Made by a program: the position numbers and the translations under genes. This document shows positions 43,387-51,038 of a DNA stretch of 64,000 bases, one piece after another (the stretch's first letter is position 1; every line of letters begins with the position of its first letter). Origin of the DNA: an uncultured Porphyromonadaceae bacterium. GTDB lineage: Bacteria; Bacteroidota; Bacteroidia; Bacteroidales; Muribaculaceae. The DNA lies in NCBI GenBank assembly GCA_900550395.1, contig URSD01000006.1, forward strand, positions 16,397 to 80,396, written 5' to 3'. Below the pieces are notes generated by a model. The model was not told the origin of the DNA. It worked only from the letters and a program-made list of their open reading frames with translations, and ran no database searches.

Positions 43387-43669
43387 AGTCTACGCAGGCG
43401 CGCATGTCCTTGTTGGCGCCAAGCAGGGCAGCGGCTGCCACGTGTGCCGGATGTGCGGCATAGACGGCGACGTCGGCCATGGTCGGTACGATGGCGGTGA
43501 GGACTACGTCCCAGCTTTCAGCGGGGTTTTCGTTGATGCCGACTTCGATGCTTTGGAGAACGTCGATTTTGCCGGGAAGTTCTTCAAGGGCTGCCTTGAA
43601 TCGGCGTGCCACCTGCAGGCGCTCTTCGGCGCTGCCTTTGAGGCGGAACATCACTATGTGCTTTACCAT
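43376..43669 (-). CDS. Dabb-family (stress-responsive alpha/beta barrel) protein
   Basis: A 97-residue protein starting MVKHIVMFRLKGSAEERLQV, the standard opening of the Dabb family with VKHIVMFRLK forming the first strand. LEELPGKIDVLQSIEVGINENPAESWDVVL and a C-terminal DMRACVDYEF complete the dimeric alpha/beta barrel. Function in bacteria is unclear. Overlap with the CDF transporter suggests they are co-expressed. Confidence 0.9.
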   Translation of the reverse strand: MVKHIVMFRLKGSAEERLQVARRFKAALEELPGKIDVLQSIEVGINENPAESWDVVLTAIVPTMADVAVYAAHPAHVAAAALLGANKDMRACVDYEF

Positions 43670-43670
43670 T

Positions 43671-43711
43671 GGAGTTTATAGAGTTTAGGGTTTATAGTTT
43701 AGGGTTTAGCG
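43671..43711 (-). repeat. TTTAGGG/TTTATAG-type intergenic repeat at the end of the ABC-F gene
   Basis: Plus strand reads GGAGTTTATAGAGTTTAGGG then TTTATAGTTTAGGGTTTAGCG. The ABC-F gene ends inside it (the final codons AAA CCC TAA come from the repeat). Identical 11- and 13-base words recur at 60016-60028 and 63765-63775. Confidence 0.6.
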
Positions 43712-45321
43712 TACATGCGTTCGCGGGCGGCGAGCACACGGTCGTCGGTGATATAGTCGTCGTAGTCCATCAGCTTGTCTATGACGCCCGCGGGGGTGAG
43801 CTCTATGACGCGGTTGCATACGGTCTGAATGAACTCGTGGTCGTGCGACGCCATCAGTATGTTGCCGCGGAAGGTCTGCAGGGTGTTGTTGAACGCCTGG
43901 ATGCTCTCGAGGTCGAGGTGGTTGGTGGGGGAGTCGAGCACGAGAGTGTTGGCGTTGGTCATCATCATGCGCGCTATCATGCAGCGCATCTTCTCGCCGC
44001 CGCTGAGTACCGACGCTTTTTTGAGCACTTCCTCGCCGGAGAACAGCATCTTGCCCAGGAAGCCCTTGAGGTAGATTTCGCTGGTGTCGGAGCTGAACTG
44101 GCACAGCCAGTCCACGAGGTTGTGATCGGTGCGGAAGAACGATGTGTTGTCCATCGGCAGATATGCTGTGGTGATGGTCTGTCCCCAGTCGAAACGGCCC
44201 GCATCGGCCTTGCGGTTGCCCATTATTATCTCGAACAGGGCCGTCATGGCGCGCGGGTCGCGGCTGAGGAACACCACTTTGTCGTTCTTCTCGATCTGGA
44301 AGTTCACGTCATCGAAGAGCAGAGTGCCGTCGTCGGCTACGGCTTTGAGACCGGATACCTCGAGAATCTTGTTGCCGGGCTCGCGCTCGGGGGTGAAGAT
44401 GATGCCGGGGTAGCGGCGGCTGGAAGGCTGTATCTCCTCCACATTGAGCTTTTCAAGCATCTTCTTGCGCGAGGTGGTCTGTTTGCTCTTTGCCACATTG
44501 GCGCTGAAACGCTGGATGAACTCCAGAAGTTCCTTGCGCTTCTCCTCGGCTTTCTTGTTCTGTTGCTGCTGCTGGCGCAGTGCGAGCTGGCTCGACTGGT
44601 ACCAGAAGCTGTAGTTGCCGGCGAAGAGCTGCACGCGGCTGTAGTCGATGTCGAGGGTGTGGGTGCATACCGAGTCGAGGAAGTGGCGGTCGTGGCTCAC
44701 GACGAGCACCGTGTTCTCGAATTTCGACAGATAATCTTCGAGCCATGCCACGGTGTCGAGGTCGAGGTCGTTGGTAGGCTCGTCCAGCAGCAGGTTGTCG
44801 GGATTGCCGAAGAGTGCCTTGGCAAGGAGCACGCGCACCTTCTCCTTACCGCTGAGGTCGCGCATCATCAGGCCGTGCTTGTCCTCCTTGATGCCGAGGC
44901 CGCTGAGCAGGGCGGCGGCGTCGCTCTCGGCGTTCCAGCCTTCGAGCTCGGCGAATTTCTCCTCCAGCTCCGAAGCGCGTATGCCGTCCTCGTCGCTGAA
45001 GTCGGGCTTGGCATAGAGTGCGTCTTTTTCCTTCATTATATCCCACAATACTGTGTGGCCCATGAGCACGGTGTCGAGCACCGTGCAGTCGTCGAATTTG
45101 TAGTGGTCCTGCTCGAGCACGCTCATGCGCTCGCCGCTGCCCTGCGCTATCGTGCCGTGTGTGGGGGCGAGCTCGCCGCTGAGCATGCGCATCAGGGTGG
45201 ATTTGCCGGCGCCGTTGGCGCCTATGATGCCGTAGCAGTTTCCGGGTGTGAATTTGAGGTTGACATCCTGGAAGAGCACTCGTTTGCCGAACTGGATGCC
45301 CAAGTTGCTGACTGTAATCAT
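43699..45321 (-). CDS. ABC-F family ATPase (YbiT/EttA-like) with degenerate second nucleotide site
   Basis: Soluble protein of 540 residues with two ABC domains joined by a charged linker (about 245-300); ABC-F proteins bind the ribosome. Domain 1 has Walker A GANGAGKST (34-42) and Walker B LLLDEPTND (177-185), but its signature is LSGKE (156-160) rather than LSGGQ. Domain 2 has signature LSGGE (449-453), but its Walker A position reads FLSRDPRAMTAL (351-362) without the GxxGxGK core, and Walker B reads VLDSPTNHLD with Ser in place of the catalytic Glu. Both switch histidines remain (VSHDRHF, ASHDHEF). One composite ATP site is therefore intact and the other degenerate. Its start overlaps the aspartokinase stop by four bases. 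Confidence 0.9.
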   Translation of the reverse strand: MITVSNLGIQFGKRVLFQDVNLKFTPGNCYGIIGANGAGKSTLMRMLSGELAPTHGTIAQGSGERMSVLEQDHYKFDDCTVLDTVLMGHTVLWDIMKEKDALYAKPDFSDEDGIRASELEEKFAELEGWNAESDAAALLSGLGIKEDKHGLMMRDLSGKEKVRVLLAKALFGNPDNLLLDEPTNDLDLDTVAWLEDYLSKFENTVLVVSHDRHFLDSVCTHTLDIDYSRVQLFAGNYSFWYQSSQLALRQQQQQNKKAEEKRKELLEFIQRFSANVAKSKQTTSRKKMLEKLNVEEIQPSSRRYPGIIFTPEREPGNKILEVSGLKAVADDGTLLFDDVNFQIEKNDKVVFLSRDPRAMTALFEIIMGNRKADAGRFDWGQTITTAYLPMDNTSFFRTDHNLVDWLCQFSSDTSEIYLKGFLGKMLFSGEEVLKKASVLSGGEKMRCMIARMMMTNANTLVLDSPTNHLDLESIQAFNNTLQTFRGNILMASHDHEFIQTVCNRVIELTPAGVIDKLMDYDDYITDDRVLAARERMYAKP

Positions 45322-46355
45322 ATCGGTTTACGTTGTTCTATAAAGTACTTGTGAAGGGTACGCACGGCTTCGTCGGCGTCTGCGGCGTCGACGGTGGCCG
45401 TGATGTGGTCGGCACCGGCTGTGGCAGGTGCGCTGCCGAGCAGCTCGCTGACGTCGGAGGCGCTGACGTCGGGACGGCTGCCTATGATGCTGACGCGGGC
45501 CGTGGCGCCGTCGGCGGCGCATGCCACGGCCACAAAGCCTGCGGCGTCGCAGGTGTCGTGTATGAGCGTACCGGGCGCCTGCGGGTGGAACGAGTCGAGC
45601 ACGCGCAGCCTGCATCCCGTCCGCATGACCGGACGCACGCAGTCGGGGTGCAGTATCTTTGCTCCGAGGCGGGCTGCCGTGTCGGCCAGACTGTAGCTCA
45701 GGGTCGGAATGCAGCGTGCGGCGCTCACTATGCGCGGGTCGGCCGTATAGACGCCGTCCACGTCGGTCCATATCTGTACCTCGGCGGCGCCGAGTGCCTC
45801 GCCCAGCAGGGTTGCCGTGAAGTCGCTGCCTCCGCGCGACAGTGTGGCTGTGCGGCCCTCACCGTCGCGTCCTATGAATCCCTGAGTGATGTATATGCGG
45901 TGGGCGCCTTTCTGCCTCAGCAGCGCGCGGGCGCGTGCGGCAGTGGCCTCGACGAGAGGATTGCCGTCGGGGTCTATGCGCATGTAGTCGAGAGCCGGCA
46001 GCCAGGCGGCATCCATGCCCTGCTTATAGAGATAGGCAAGCATGATGGCGGTGCTGAACAGTTCGCCGCAGGCTATTGTCTCGCTGCGGGTGCTGGCCGC
46101 GGCGAGTACGTCACGGATATGCCTCATGACGCTTGACGGTAGCCCGAGGGCTTCGACGGTGGCGGCATGGCGTTCGAGCAACCGGTCCGGCGAGACGCCG
46201 TTGTCGGCTATGTCAATCAAGCCGTTTGTGGCGCCGCACATGGCCGACATCACGACGACGGTATGGTCGTCTGTACTCTGGCGGATTATCTCGGCGGTGG
46301 CCCGCATCCGTTCTGCCGAACCTACCGAGGTTCCGCCGAATTTCATTACAAGCAT
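45318..46355 (-). CDS. lysC: Aspartokinase, unusually short
   Basis: Phosphorylates aspartate in the first step of lysine, threonine and methionine synthesis. The 345-residue protein has the kinase signatures MKFGGTSVGSAERM at the N-terminus, SRGGSDFTATLLGEALGA and WTDVDGVYTADPRIV. Typical monofunctional aspartokinases are about 400-450 residues with two ACT domains. Here the kinase helical region is shortened, and only about 95 residues follow the kinase core, with one weak ACT-like strand pattern (ARVSIIGSRPD ... HITATVDAADADEAVRTLHKYF). Feedback control may be altered (inference). An alternative ATG three codons in (MKFGG) is equally plausible as start. Coupled to the ABC-F gene. Confidence 0.85.
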   Translation of the reverse strand: MLVMKFGGTSVGSAERMRATAEIIRQSTDDHTVVVMSAMCGATNGLIDIADNGVSPDRLLERHAATVEALGLPSSVMRHIRDVLAAASTRSETIACGELFSTAIMLAYLYKQGMDAAWLPALDYMRIDPDGNPLVEATAARARALLRQKGAHRIYITQGFIGRDGEGRTATLSRGGSDFTATLLGEALGAAEVQIWTDVDGVYTADPRIVSAARCIPTLSYSLADTAARLGAKILHPDCVRPVMRTGCRLRVLDSFHPQAPGTLIHDTCDAAGFVAVACAADGATARVSIIGSRPDVSASDVSELLGSAPATAGADHITATVDAADADEAVRTLHKYFIEQRKPI

Positions 46356-46365
46356 TGTGAAGTGT

Positions 46366-46395
46366 CAAAAGGCTGCTTCTGCGAGAGGAGCAGCC
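46366..46395 (-). terminator. Rho-independent terminator of the Crp/Fnr gene
   Basis: GGCTGCT (46371-46377) pairs with AGCAGCC (46389-46395). On the minus strand the hairpin is followed by TTTTG, 30 bases past the regulator stop. It lies between the regulator and lysC. Confidence 0.7.
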
Positions 46396-46424
46396 GTTGG
46401 TTATTTATGAAAAAAGCGCCGACA

Positions 46425-47123
46425 TCAGCCGTATTTGCTGATTTTGCGCAGTTGAGATTCGTTGATGATTTTGATTCTCCGGCCGTCTACGACTACCAGA
46501 CGCTCGGCTACGAATGTGGAGAGGGTGCGTATGGCGTTGCTGGTGGTCATGTTGGAGAGGTTGGCGAGATCCTCGCGGGCCATGTAGATGCGCAGGGTGG
46601 AACCGTCGTCCTCATAGCCGTAGTTGTCGAGAAGCACTATGAGGGCTTCGGCCAGACGGCCGCGGATGTGCTTCTGCGTGAGGTTCACGATGCGGGTGTC
46701 GGAGCCGCCGAGGTTGCGCGAGAGTTCCTGAATGAAGAACCATGCCAGCTGGTTGTTGTTGCTGATCATGTCGCGGACGAGGGTCAGGGGCACGGCGCCG
46801 AGCATGGACGGCTCGAAAGCCGAGGCGCTGCTGACGTAGCTCTCTCCGGCGAAGAAGGCGCGATAACCGAAATACTGCACGGGACGAATGAGACGCAATA
46901 TCTGAACTCGGCCGCCAACGCCCTCTTTGGTCTTCTTTACTTTTCCTTTCAGGAGTACCCACAGGAATTCGGGCTGGTCTCCTTCGGCGTAAATCAGTTG
47001 GTTTTTCTTGTAGGTATGTACCTCCATGTTCTCGACCACCAGTCGGCGTTCGTCGCTGTTCAGTCGAGTCCAAATTTCGGCCATGTCCTCATTGATAACT
47101 TTTTCGAGGGCTGCTTTAATCAT
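46425..47123 (-). CDS. Crp/Fnr-family transcriptional regulator
   Basis: A 232-residue regulator. The N-terminal cyclic-nucleotide-binding-type beta-roll runs from about 10 to 130 (NQLIYAEGDQPEFLWVLLKGKVK). The C-terminal winged helix (GRLAEALIVLLDNYG ... MAREDLANLSNMTTSNAIRTLSTFVAERLV) is the Crp-type HTH. No cysteine cluster for an iron-sulfur centre is seen, so it is not a classic Fnr oxygen sensor. It is monocistronic, with a TAATTTTG box 34 bases upstream and its own terminator. Target genes unknown. Confidence 0.9.
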   Translation of the reverse strand: MIKAALEKVINEDMAEIWTRLNSDERRLVVENMEVHTYKKNQLIYAEGDQPEFLWVLLKGKVKKTKEGVGGRVQILRLIRPVQYFGYRAFFAGESYVSSASAFEPSMLGAVPLTLVRDMISNNNQLAWFFIQELSRNLGGSDTRIVNLTQKHIRGRLAEALIVLLDNYGYEDDGSTLRIYMAREDLANLSNMTTSNAIRTLSTFVAERLVVVDGRRIKIINESQLRKISKYG

Positions 47124-47157
47124 GCTCGTATGTTGTATCGCTATGTTTTATAACATG

Positions 47158-47165
47158 CAAAATTA
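47158..47165 (-). promoter_or_regulatory. -7 box (TAATTTTG) of the Crp/Fnr gene
   Basis: Minus-strand TAATTTTG, 34 bases before the ATG at 47123. Confidence 0.55.
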
Positions 47166-47246
47166 CAATTTTTTTTGAACATACCATAAAATACTTCCCT
47201 TAAAATGCCAAATATCACTATTTTTGGCCGTTTTAGACCAAACATT

Positions 47247-49673
47247 TCAGAAGTCTACACTCAGACGCAGATTGATTTGCCGGCGCGTGAGATAGTTCGG
47301 TACGGCGTACTGTATGTCGTTTACGTCGGTGACCCAGTAGTAGGAACTGACGTTGCTGATGTCGAGCAGGTTGAATACGTCCAGGCCGAGCCATATGCTT
47401 TTAAGCTTTCCGGCGATGCCTGTGCGGCGTGGTGCGCCTTCTGCCGCAGGGGCAAGCAGGGCATAGCTGAGGCCTATGTCGACGCGCTTGTAGGCCGGCG
47501 CGCGGAAGTAGCCTTTGTCGCGGCTGCTGCGCGGAGCCGTCATCGGGAGTCCGTCGTTCAGAATGCCGCGCAGACTGAATTTCAGTTTCGGAAATTTCGG
47601 GAAATAGTCGGTGAAGTACAGTGCCAGACTGTAGCGCCGGTCGCTCGGACGGGGCACCTTCGCTCCGTTGAGTGTCTCCTGCGTCTTCATCAGCGAGAGG
47701 CTGATCCAGGAATCGGAACCCTGTACGAACTGCCCGAAGAGCTTGAAGTCGACGCCGGCGGCGAAGCCGCTGGAGAGATTCTGTCCGGCATAGACTATTT
47801 TCAGGTTGTCGAGTTCGTAGGGTATGAGGTTGCCGAGGTTCTTGTAGTATGCCTCGGCCGAGAATTTGAACGGACGGTTGAAGGCCCTGAACGTGAAGTC
47901 GGCACCGCCTATGACCTGAAAACTCCTTTGAGAACGGATGTCGCTGTTGAGGCGGATTATGGTGTTGCCTTCGGCGTCCGATACGGGCTGGCGGAACTCT
48001 TTATAGAACGGCGACTGGTAGTAAAGGCCCGTGGCGAGGCGGAATGCCCAGCGCGGCGCGGCATCAGGCACGAAGCCCACACTGACGCGCGGACTGACGA
48101 GGAACTCGCGGTTGAAGTCCCAGTAGCTCATGCGCACACCGCCGTTGATGTTGACGTAGCCTGCCTTGGTGGAGAGGCGGTAGGTGTCCTGCACGTAGGC
48201 CGAGAAGCGGGCGCTGCTGATGTCGTGGCGCGAGTCCAGATTGTAGATCACACGCAGCTGGTCGGGCACGGCCGGAAGGGAGAATCCGGCGCTGTCGCGC
48301 AGTTCCCATTCGCGCGTGCGGTCGTGTATCTTCTCGAAGTTTACGCCTATTCCGTAGGCTAAGTTGTGTCGGCGTACCTTGGTGGCACCGCGCAGCTGTG
48401 CGCTGAATACGCTTGCCTTGAGTCGGTTGCGTGCGTGTTCGCGGTATTTGCCTACGCCGAGCTCGCCGCCTATGCTGCCGCTGTCGCCGCCCGAGGTGCC
48501 GGCCTGGTCGAGCCAGTATTCTCCGCTGATGTCGTAGGCCACGAGCTCATTGGAGAGATAGCCCGACAGGAGCAGGTCGAAGGTCGACTGCTTGCTCGGA
48601 GTATAGTTCAGCGACAATGCACCGAAAAAGGTTTCGAAGCGGTCTTTTTCCTGTCCGTCGAAGTACACTTTGAACTGCTTGGCATCGGTGGATGTGCCGA
48701 AGGCGGTGTTGCGGTCGTGCGGCACGAAGCGGTAGTTGTTGATGGAGATGTTGCCGAGCACGCTGGCTTTCCACTTCGGACTCATGCGCAGGGTCATGAA
48801 AGTCTGGTAATCGAAGAACTTGGGGTCGTATTCGCCTTTGTCCTCCATGGAGCTGAGCAGCGATGCGTTGCTTTTGTAGCGTACGCCGTGAAGCTGTGTG
48901 AAGCGTCCCGACGCGCTGCCTATGGCAAGGCTGCCGCCCATGAGGCTCAGGGCAGCGCTGCCCTCGAATGCCTCCGGCGAACGGTAAGTGATGTCGAGTA
49001 CGGAACTCATGCGGTCGCCGTATTGCGCTCCGAAGCCGCCGGTGGAGAAGCCGATGGCTCCCACCATGTCGGGGTTGATGATGCTGAGGCCTTCCTGCTG
49101 CCCGGAACTGATGAGCTGCGGACGGTACACTTCTATTCCGTTGATGTAGACGCTGTTCTCGTCGTACGAACCTCCACGCACGGAGTATTGCGACGACATT
49201 TCGTTGCTGCCGCTGACACCTGCCATCGTGGATATGAGACTTTCTACGGACCCGCCGCTGACGTCAGGCGCAAGACGGTAGCTGTCGGCGTCGATGCGCT
49301 GCAGGGCGTCGGTCTGCTTACGGTAGTCGGTGACCTCGATGGCGTTCAGGGCATAGCTCGCGGGTTCCATCTTGACGTTTACAGTCACGTCGCCCTTGGG
49401 GCGAATGAGCTTACGCCGTGACTCCTGATAGCCTATGCATGTGAACACGAGGCGGAGCGTGTCGGTCTCGGCTACGGAGAATTTGAAGGTGCCGTCAAGC
49501 CCGGAGGTGGCTCCGATGGCGCTTCCCTGCACGCGTATGGAGACAAATTCCAGAGGTTCGTTGTTCTCGTCGGTGATTTTTCCCTGGATTCTGACTGCCG
49601 CCAGAGCTGCCGCAGGGATACCGAGCAGCAGCGAGAATATGATGATGGGTAATAATCTGCGCATGATACTCAT
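47247..49673 (-). CDS. TonB-dependent outer membrane receptor with carboxypeptidase-like N-terminal domain
   Basis: Energy-coupled importer in the outer membrane. The 808-residue protein starts MSIMRRLLPIIIFSLLLGIPAAALA (signal peptide); a longer N-terminus beginning at 49703 is less likely. Residues about 27-110 form the carboxypeptidase-regulatory-like domain (IQGKITDENNEPLEFVSIRV). The plug follows (ESLISTMAGVSGSNEMSSQYSVRGG, DENSVYINGIEVYRPQ) and then a 22-strand-type barrel ending NLRLSVDF with terminal Phe. There is no SusD partner, so it is not a classical polysaccharide-utilisation pair. The secreted hydrolase gene lies 34 bases upstream on the same strand, which suggests a hydrolyse-and-import function (inference). 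Confidence 0.92.
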   Translation of the reverse strand: MSIMRRLLPIIIFSLLLGIPAAALAAVRIQGKITDENNEPLEFVSIRVQGSAIGATSGLDGTFKFSVAETDTLRLVFTCIGYQESRRKLIRPKGDVTVNVKMEPASYALNAIEVTDYRKQTDALQRIDADSYRLAPDVSGGSVESLISTMAGVSGSNEMSSQYSVRGGSYDENSVYINGIEVYRPQLISSGQQEGLSIINPDMVGAIGFSTGGFGAQYGDRMSSVLDITYRSPEAFEGSAALSLMGGSLAIGSASGRFTQLHGVRYKSNASLLSSMEDKGEYDPKFFDYQTFMTLRMSPKWKASVLGNISINNYRFVPHDRNTAFGTSTDAKQFKVYFDGQEKDRFETFFGALSLNYTPSKQSTFDLLLSGYLSNELVAYDISGEYWLDQAGTSGGDSGSIGGELGVGKYREHARNRLKASVFSAQLRGATKVRRHNLAYGIGVNFEKIHDRTREWELRDSAGFSLPAVPDQLRVIYNLDSRHDISSARFSAYVQDTYRLSTKAGYVNINGGVRMSYWDFNREFLVSPRVSVGFVPDAAPRWAFRLATGLYYQSPFYKEFRQPVSDAEGNTIIRLNSDIRSQRSFQVIGGADFTFRAFNRPFKFSAEAYYKNLGNLIPYELDNLKIVYAGQNLSSGFAAGVDFKLFGQFVQGSDSWISLSLMKTQETLNGAKVPRPSDRRYSLALYFTDYFPKFPKLKFSLRGILNDGLPMTAPRSSRDKGYFRAPAYKRVDIGLSYALLAPAAEGAPRRTGIAGKLKSIWLGLDVFNLLDISNVSSYYWVTDVNDIQYAVPNYLTRRQINLRLSVDF

Positions 49674-49707
49674 ATTAACGTGAATCAGCGCAAAAAATTG
49701 CATTTCT

Positions 49708-50928
49708 TTATTCCTTGATGCGGATATTCAGTTCCTGCACGGCGGGTTTGTATTCGTCATCGCCGTCGGCTTCGAGACAGAGTGTGATGCCACTCCACAG
49801 CCGGCGCGGGTCGCGGCCGAAATAATCGGGGTCGTAACGGAAAGTGTACTCGCCTGTCTGGACCGCCGGACCGGAGATGATGCTGACCTTCGGCGTGACG
49901 GCCGCATGCTTGTCGGAGGCTGTCTTCCTGGTTTCGTCTGTGAATACAGGACGCACCGTGAACTCTTTTTTGTCGGAATGGACTATAATTTTGATATGGC
50001 TGTCGGCGTTATAGGTCACCGGTGTGCCGTCTACTGTAGCCGAAAGGTACTGCATCTTTTTTCCGCGTGTGGCCTCATAGCGCGCACGGGTCAGTTCCAC
50101 CATCTCCTCGTCGTGATACCAGAACATATCGTGCGGGTCGTCGCTCTCGGTTCCGTCCTCAAGCCAGCGTGAGTACATCACACCTCCTTCCGGCCGAGGT
50201 TCAGCCAAGGACTTGGCTATAAACATGGCTATATAGTCCTGTGTCGGCTCGCAGAGGTCGAAGTGGCCGCGGCCGGCATCGCACAGAAAGGAGATGCGGC
50301 TGTCGGGATACATCATTCTGAACGCCAGAGCCGGACGCACACGCGCTTCCCACCATTCATATTCGCCTTCGATCATAAGCCCGGGTATGCGGTCGATGTT
50401 GCGTGTGCGTCCCCATTCCACATTCTCGCGTCCGTAGCCGCAGAGATTGGTGCGCGGGGCGTCGCCGTGGAAGGAAATGATGCATAGTGTGCGGTCCGGA
50501 TTCCACGCGGCGAAATTCCAGGGGAATGTGGCCTGCGCCGAGTGCCCGAAAGGTATTACCGGCGCCGATGCTATCTCGGGATGTCCGGTGCTGTCGGCGA
50601 GCGCAGCCATTATGCTGTCGAAGCGCTCCTGGCATCCTGTGCTGACATCCCAGTTCTGCGAACCGCTTTGCACGAAGGTCATCGCCACTCCGAGACTGTC
50701 CATTGCCGTGCAGAAACGCTCGCTGCGGAACAGCACTTCCTCGGTCATGTTCTGGTGGCAGTATAGTACGGCTTTTACACTGCTCTGTCCGCGAGGCAGA
50801 CGTATGCATGCTCTTTTGCCGTCCTCACCCGTGACGAAGTCAAAGGTCGGCGTGGCGGCGATAGTGCGGTTGCCTCCGGCAAGCAACATGATGCAGAGAA
50901 GTGCGGCGGTGGTGATGAATTTTCGCAT
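49708..50928 (-). CDS. Secreted alpha/beta hydrolase-like protein
   Basis: A 406-residue exported protein with signal peptide MRKFITTAALLCIMLLAGGNRTIA. The alpha/beta hydrolase core includes AVLYCHQNMTEEVLF (oxyanion-hole strand) and the nucleophile elbow PFGHSAQA with Ser130. A plausible acid is in GLMIEGEYEWWE and the catalytic His in CDAGRGHFDLCEP. The last 120 residues are beta-rich (VTYNADSHIKIIVHSDKKEF), like an accessory sheet. The substrate is unknown. It precedes the TonB-dependent receptor gene by 34 bases, likely as one transcript. Confidence 0.8.
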   Translation of the reverse strand: MRKFITTAALLCIMLLAGGNRTIAATPTFDFVTGEDGKRACIRLPRGQSSVKAVLYCHQNMTEEVLFRSERFCTAMDSLGVAMTFVQSGSQNWDVSTGCQERFDSIMAALADSTGHPEIASAPVIPFGHSAQATFPWNFAAWNPDRTLCIISFHGDAPRTNLCGYGRENVEWGRTRNIDRIPGLMIEGEYEWWEARVRPALAFRMMYPDSRISFLCDAGRGHFDLCEPTQDYIAMFIAKSLAEPRPEGGVMYSRWLEDGTESDDPHDMFWYHDEEMVELTRARYEATRGKKMQYLSATVDGTPVTYNADSHIKIIVHSDKKEFTVRPVFTDETRKTASDKHAAVTPKVSIISGPAVQTGEYTFRYDPDYFGRDPRRLWSGITLCLEADGDDEYKPAVQELNIRIKE

Positions 50929-50973
50929 TTGTACAGGTTTTTATCGTACAATACGTATTGTAGGCATCTTGTA

Positions 50974-51017
50974 CTTAAAGCGCATGGCGAGAGAGTCCCC
51001 TCGCCATGCGCTTTAAG
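50974..51017 (-). terminator. Hairpin after rho
   Basis: Perfect 18-base inverted repeat, CTTAAAGCGCATGGCGAG at 50974-50991 and its complement at 51000-51017, with an 8-base loop. It starts 22 bases past the rho stop. It lacks a strong T run. Confidence 0.65.
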
Positions 51018-51038
51018 TCGTTACTGTTGGTGCTGTCG

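Noticed and set aside
43669..45354. 561-codon open frame antisense to the ABC-F gene
   Set aside because: Low-complexity Val/Glu/His-rich translation typical of a shadow frame; the ABC motifs are on the other strand.
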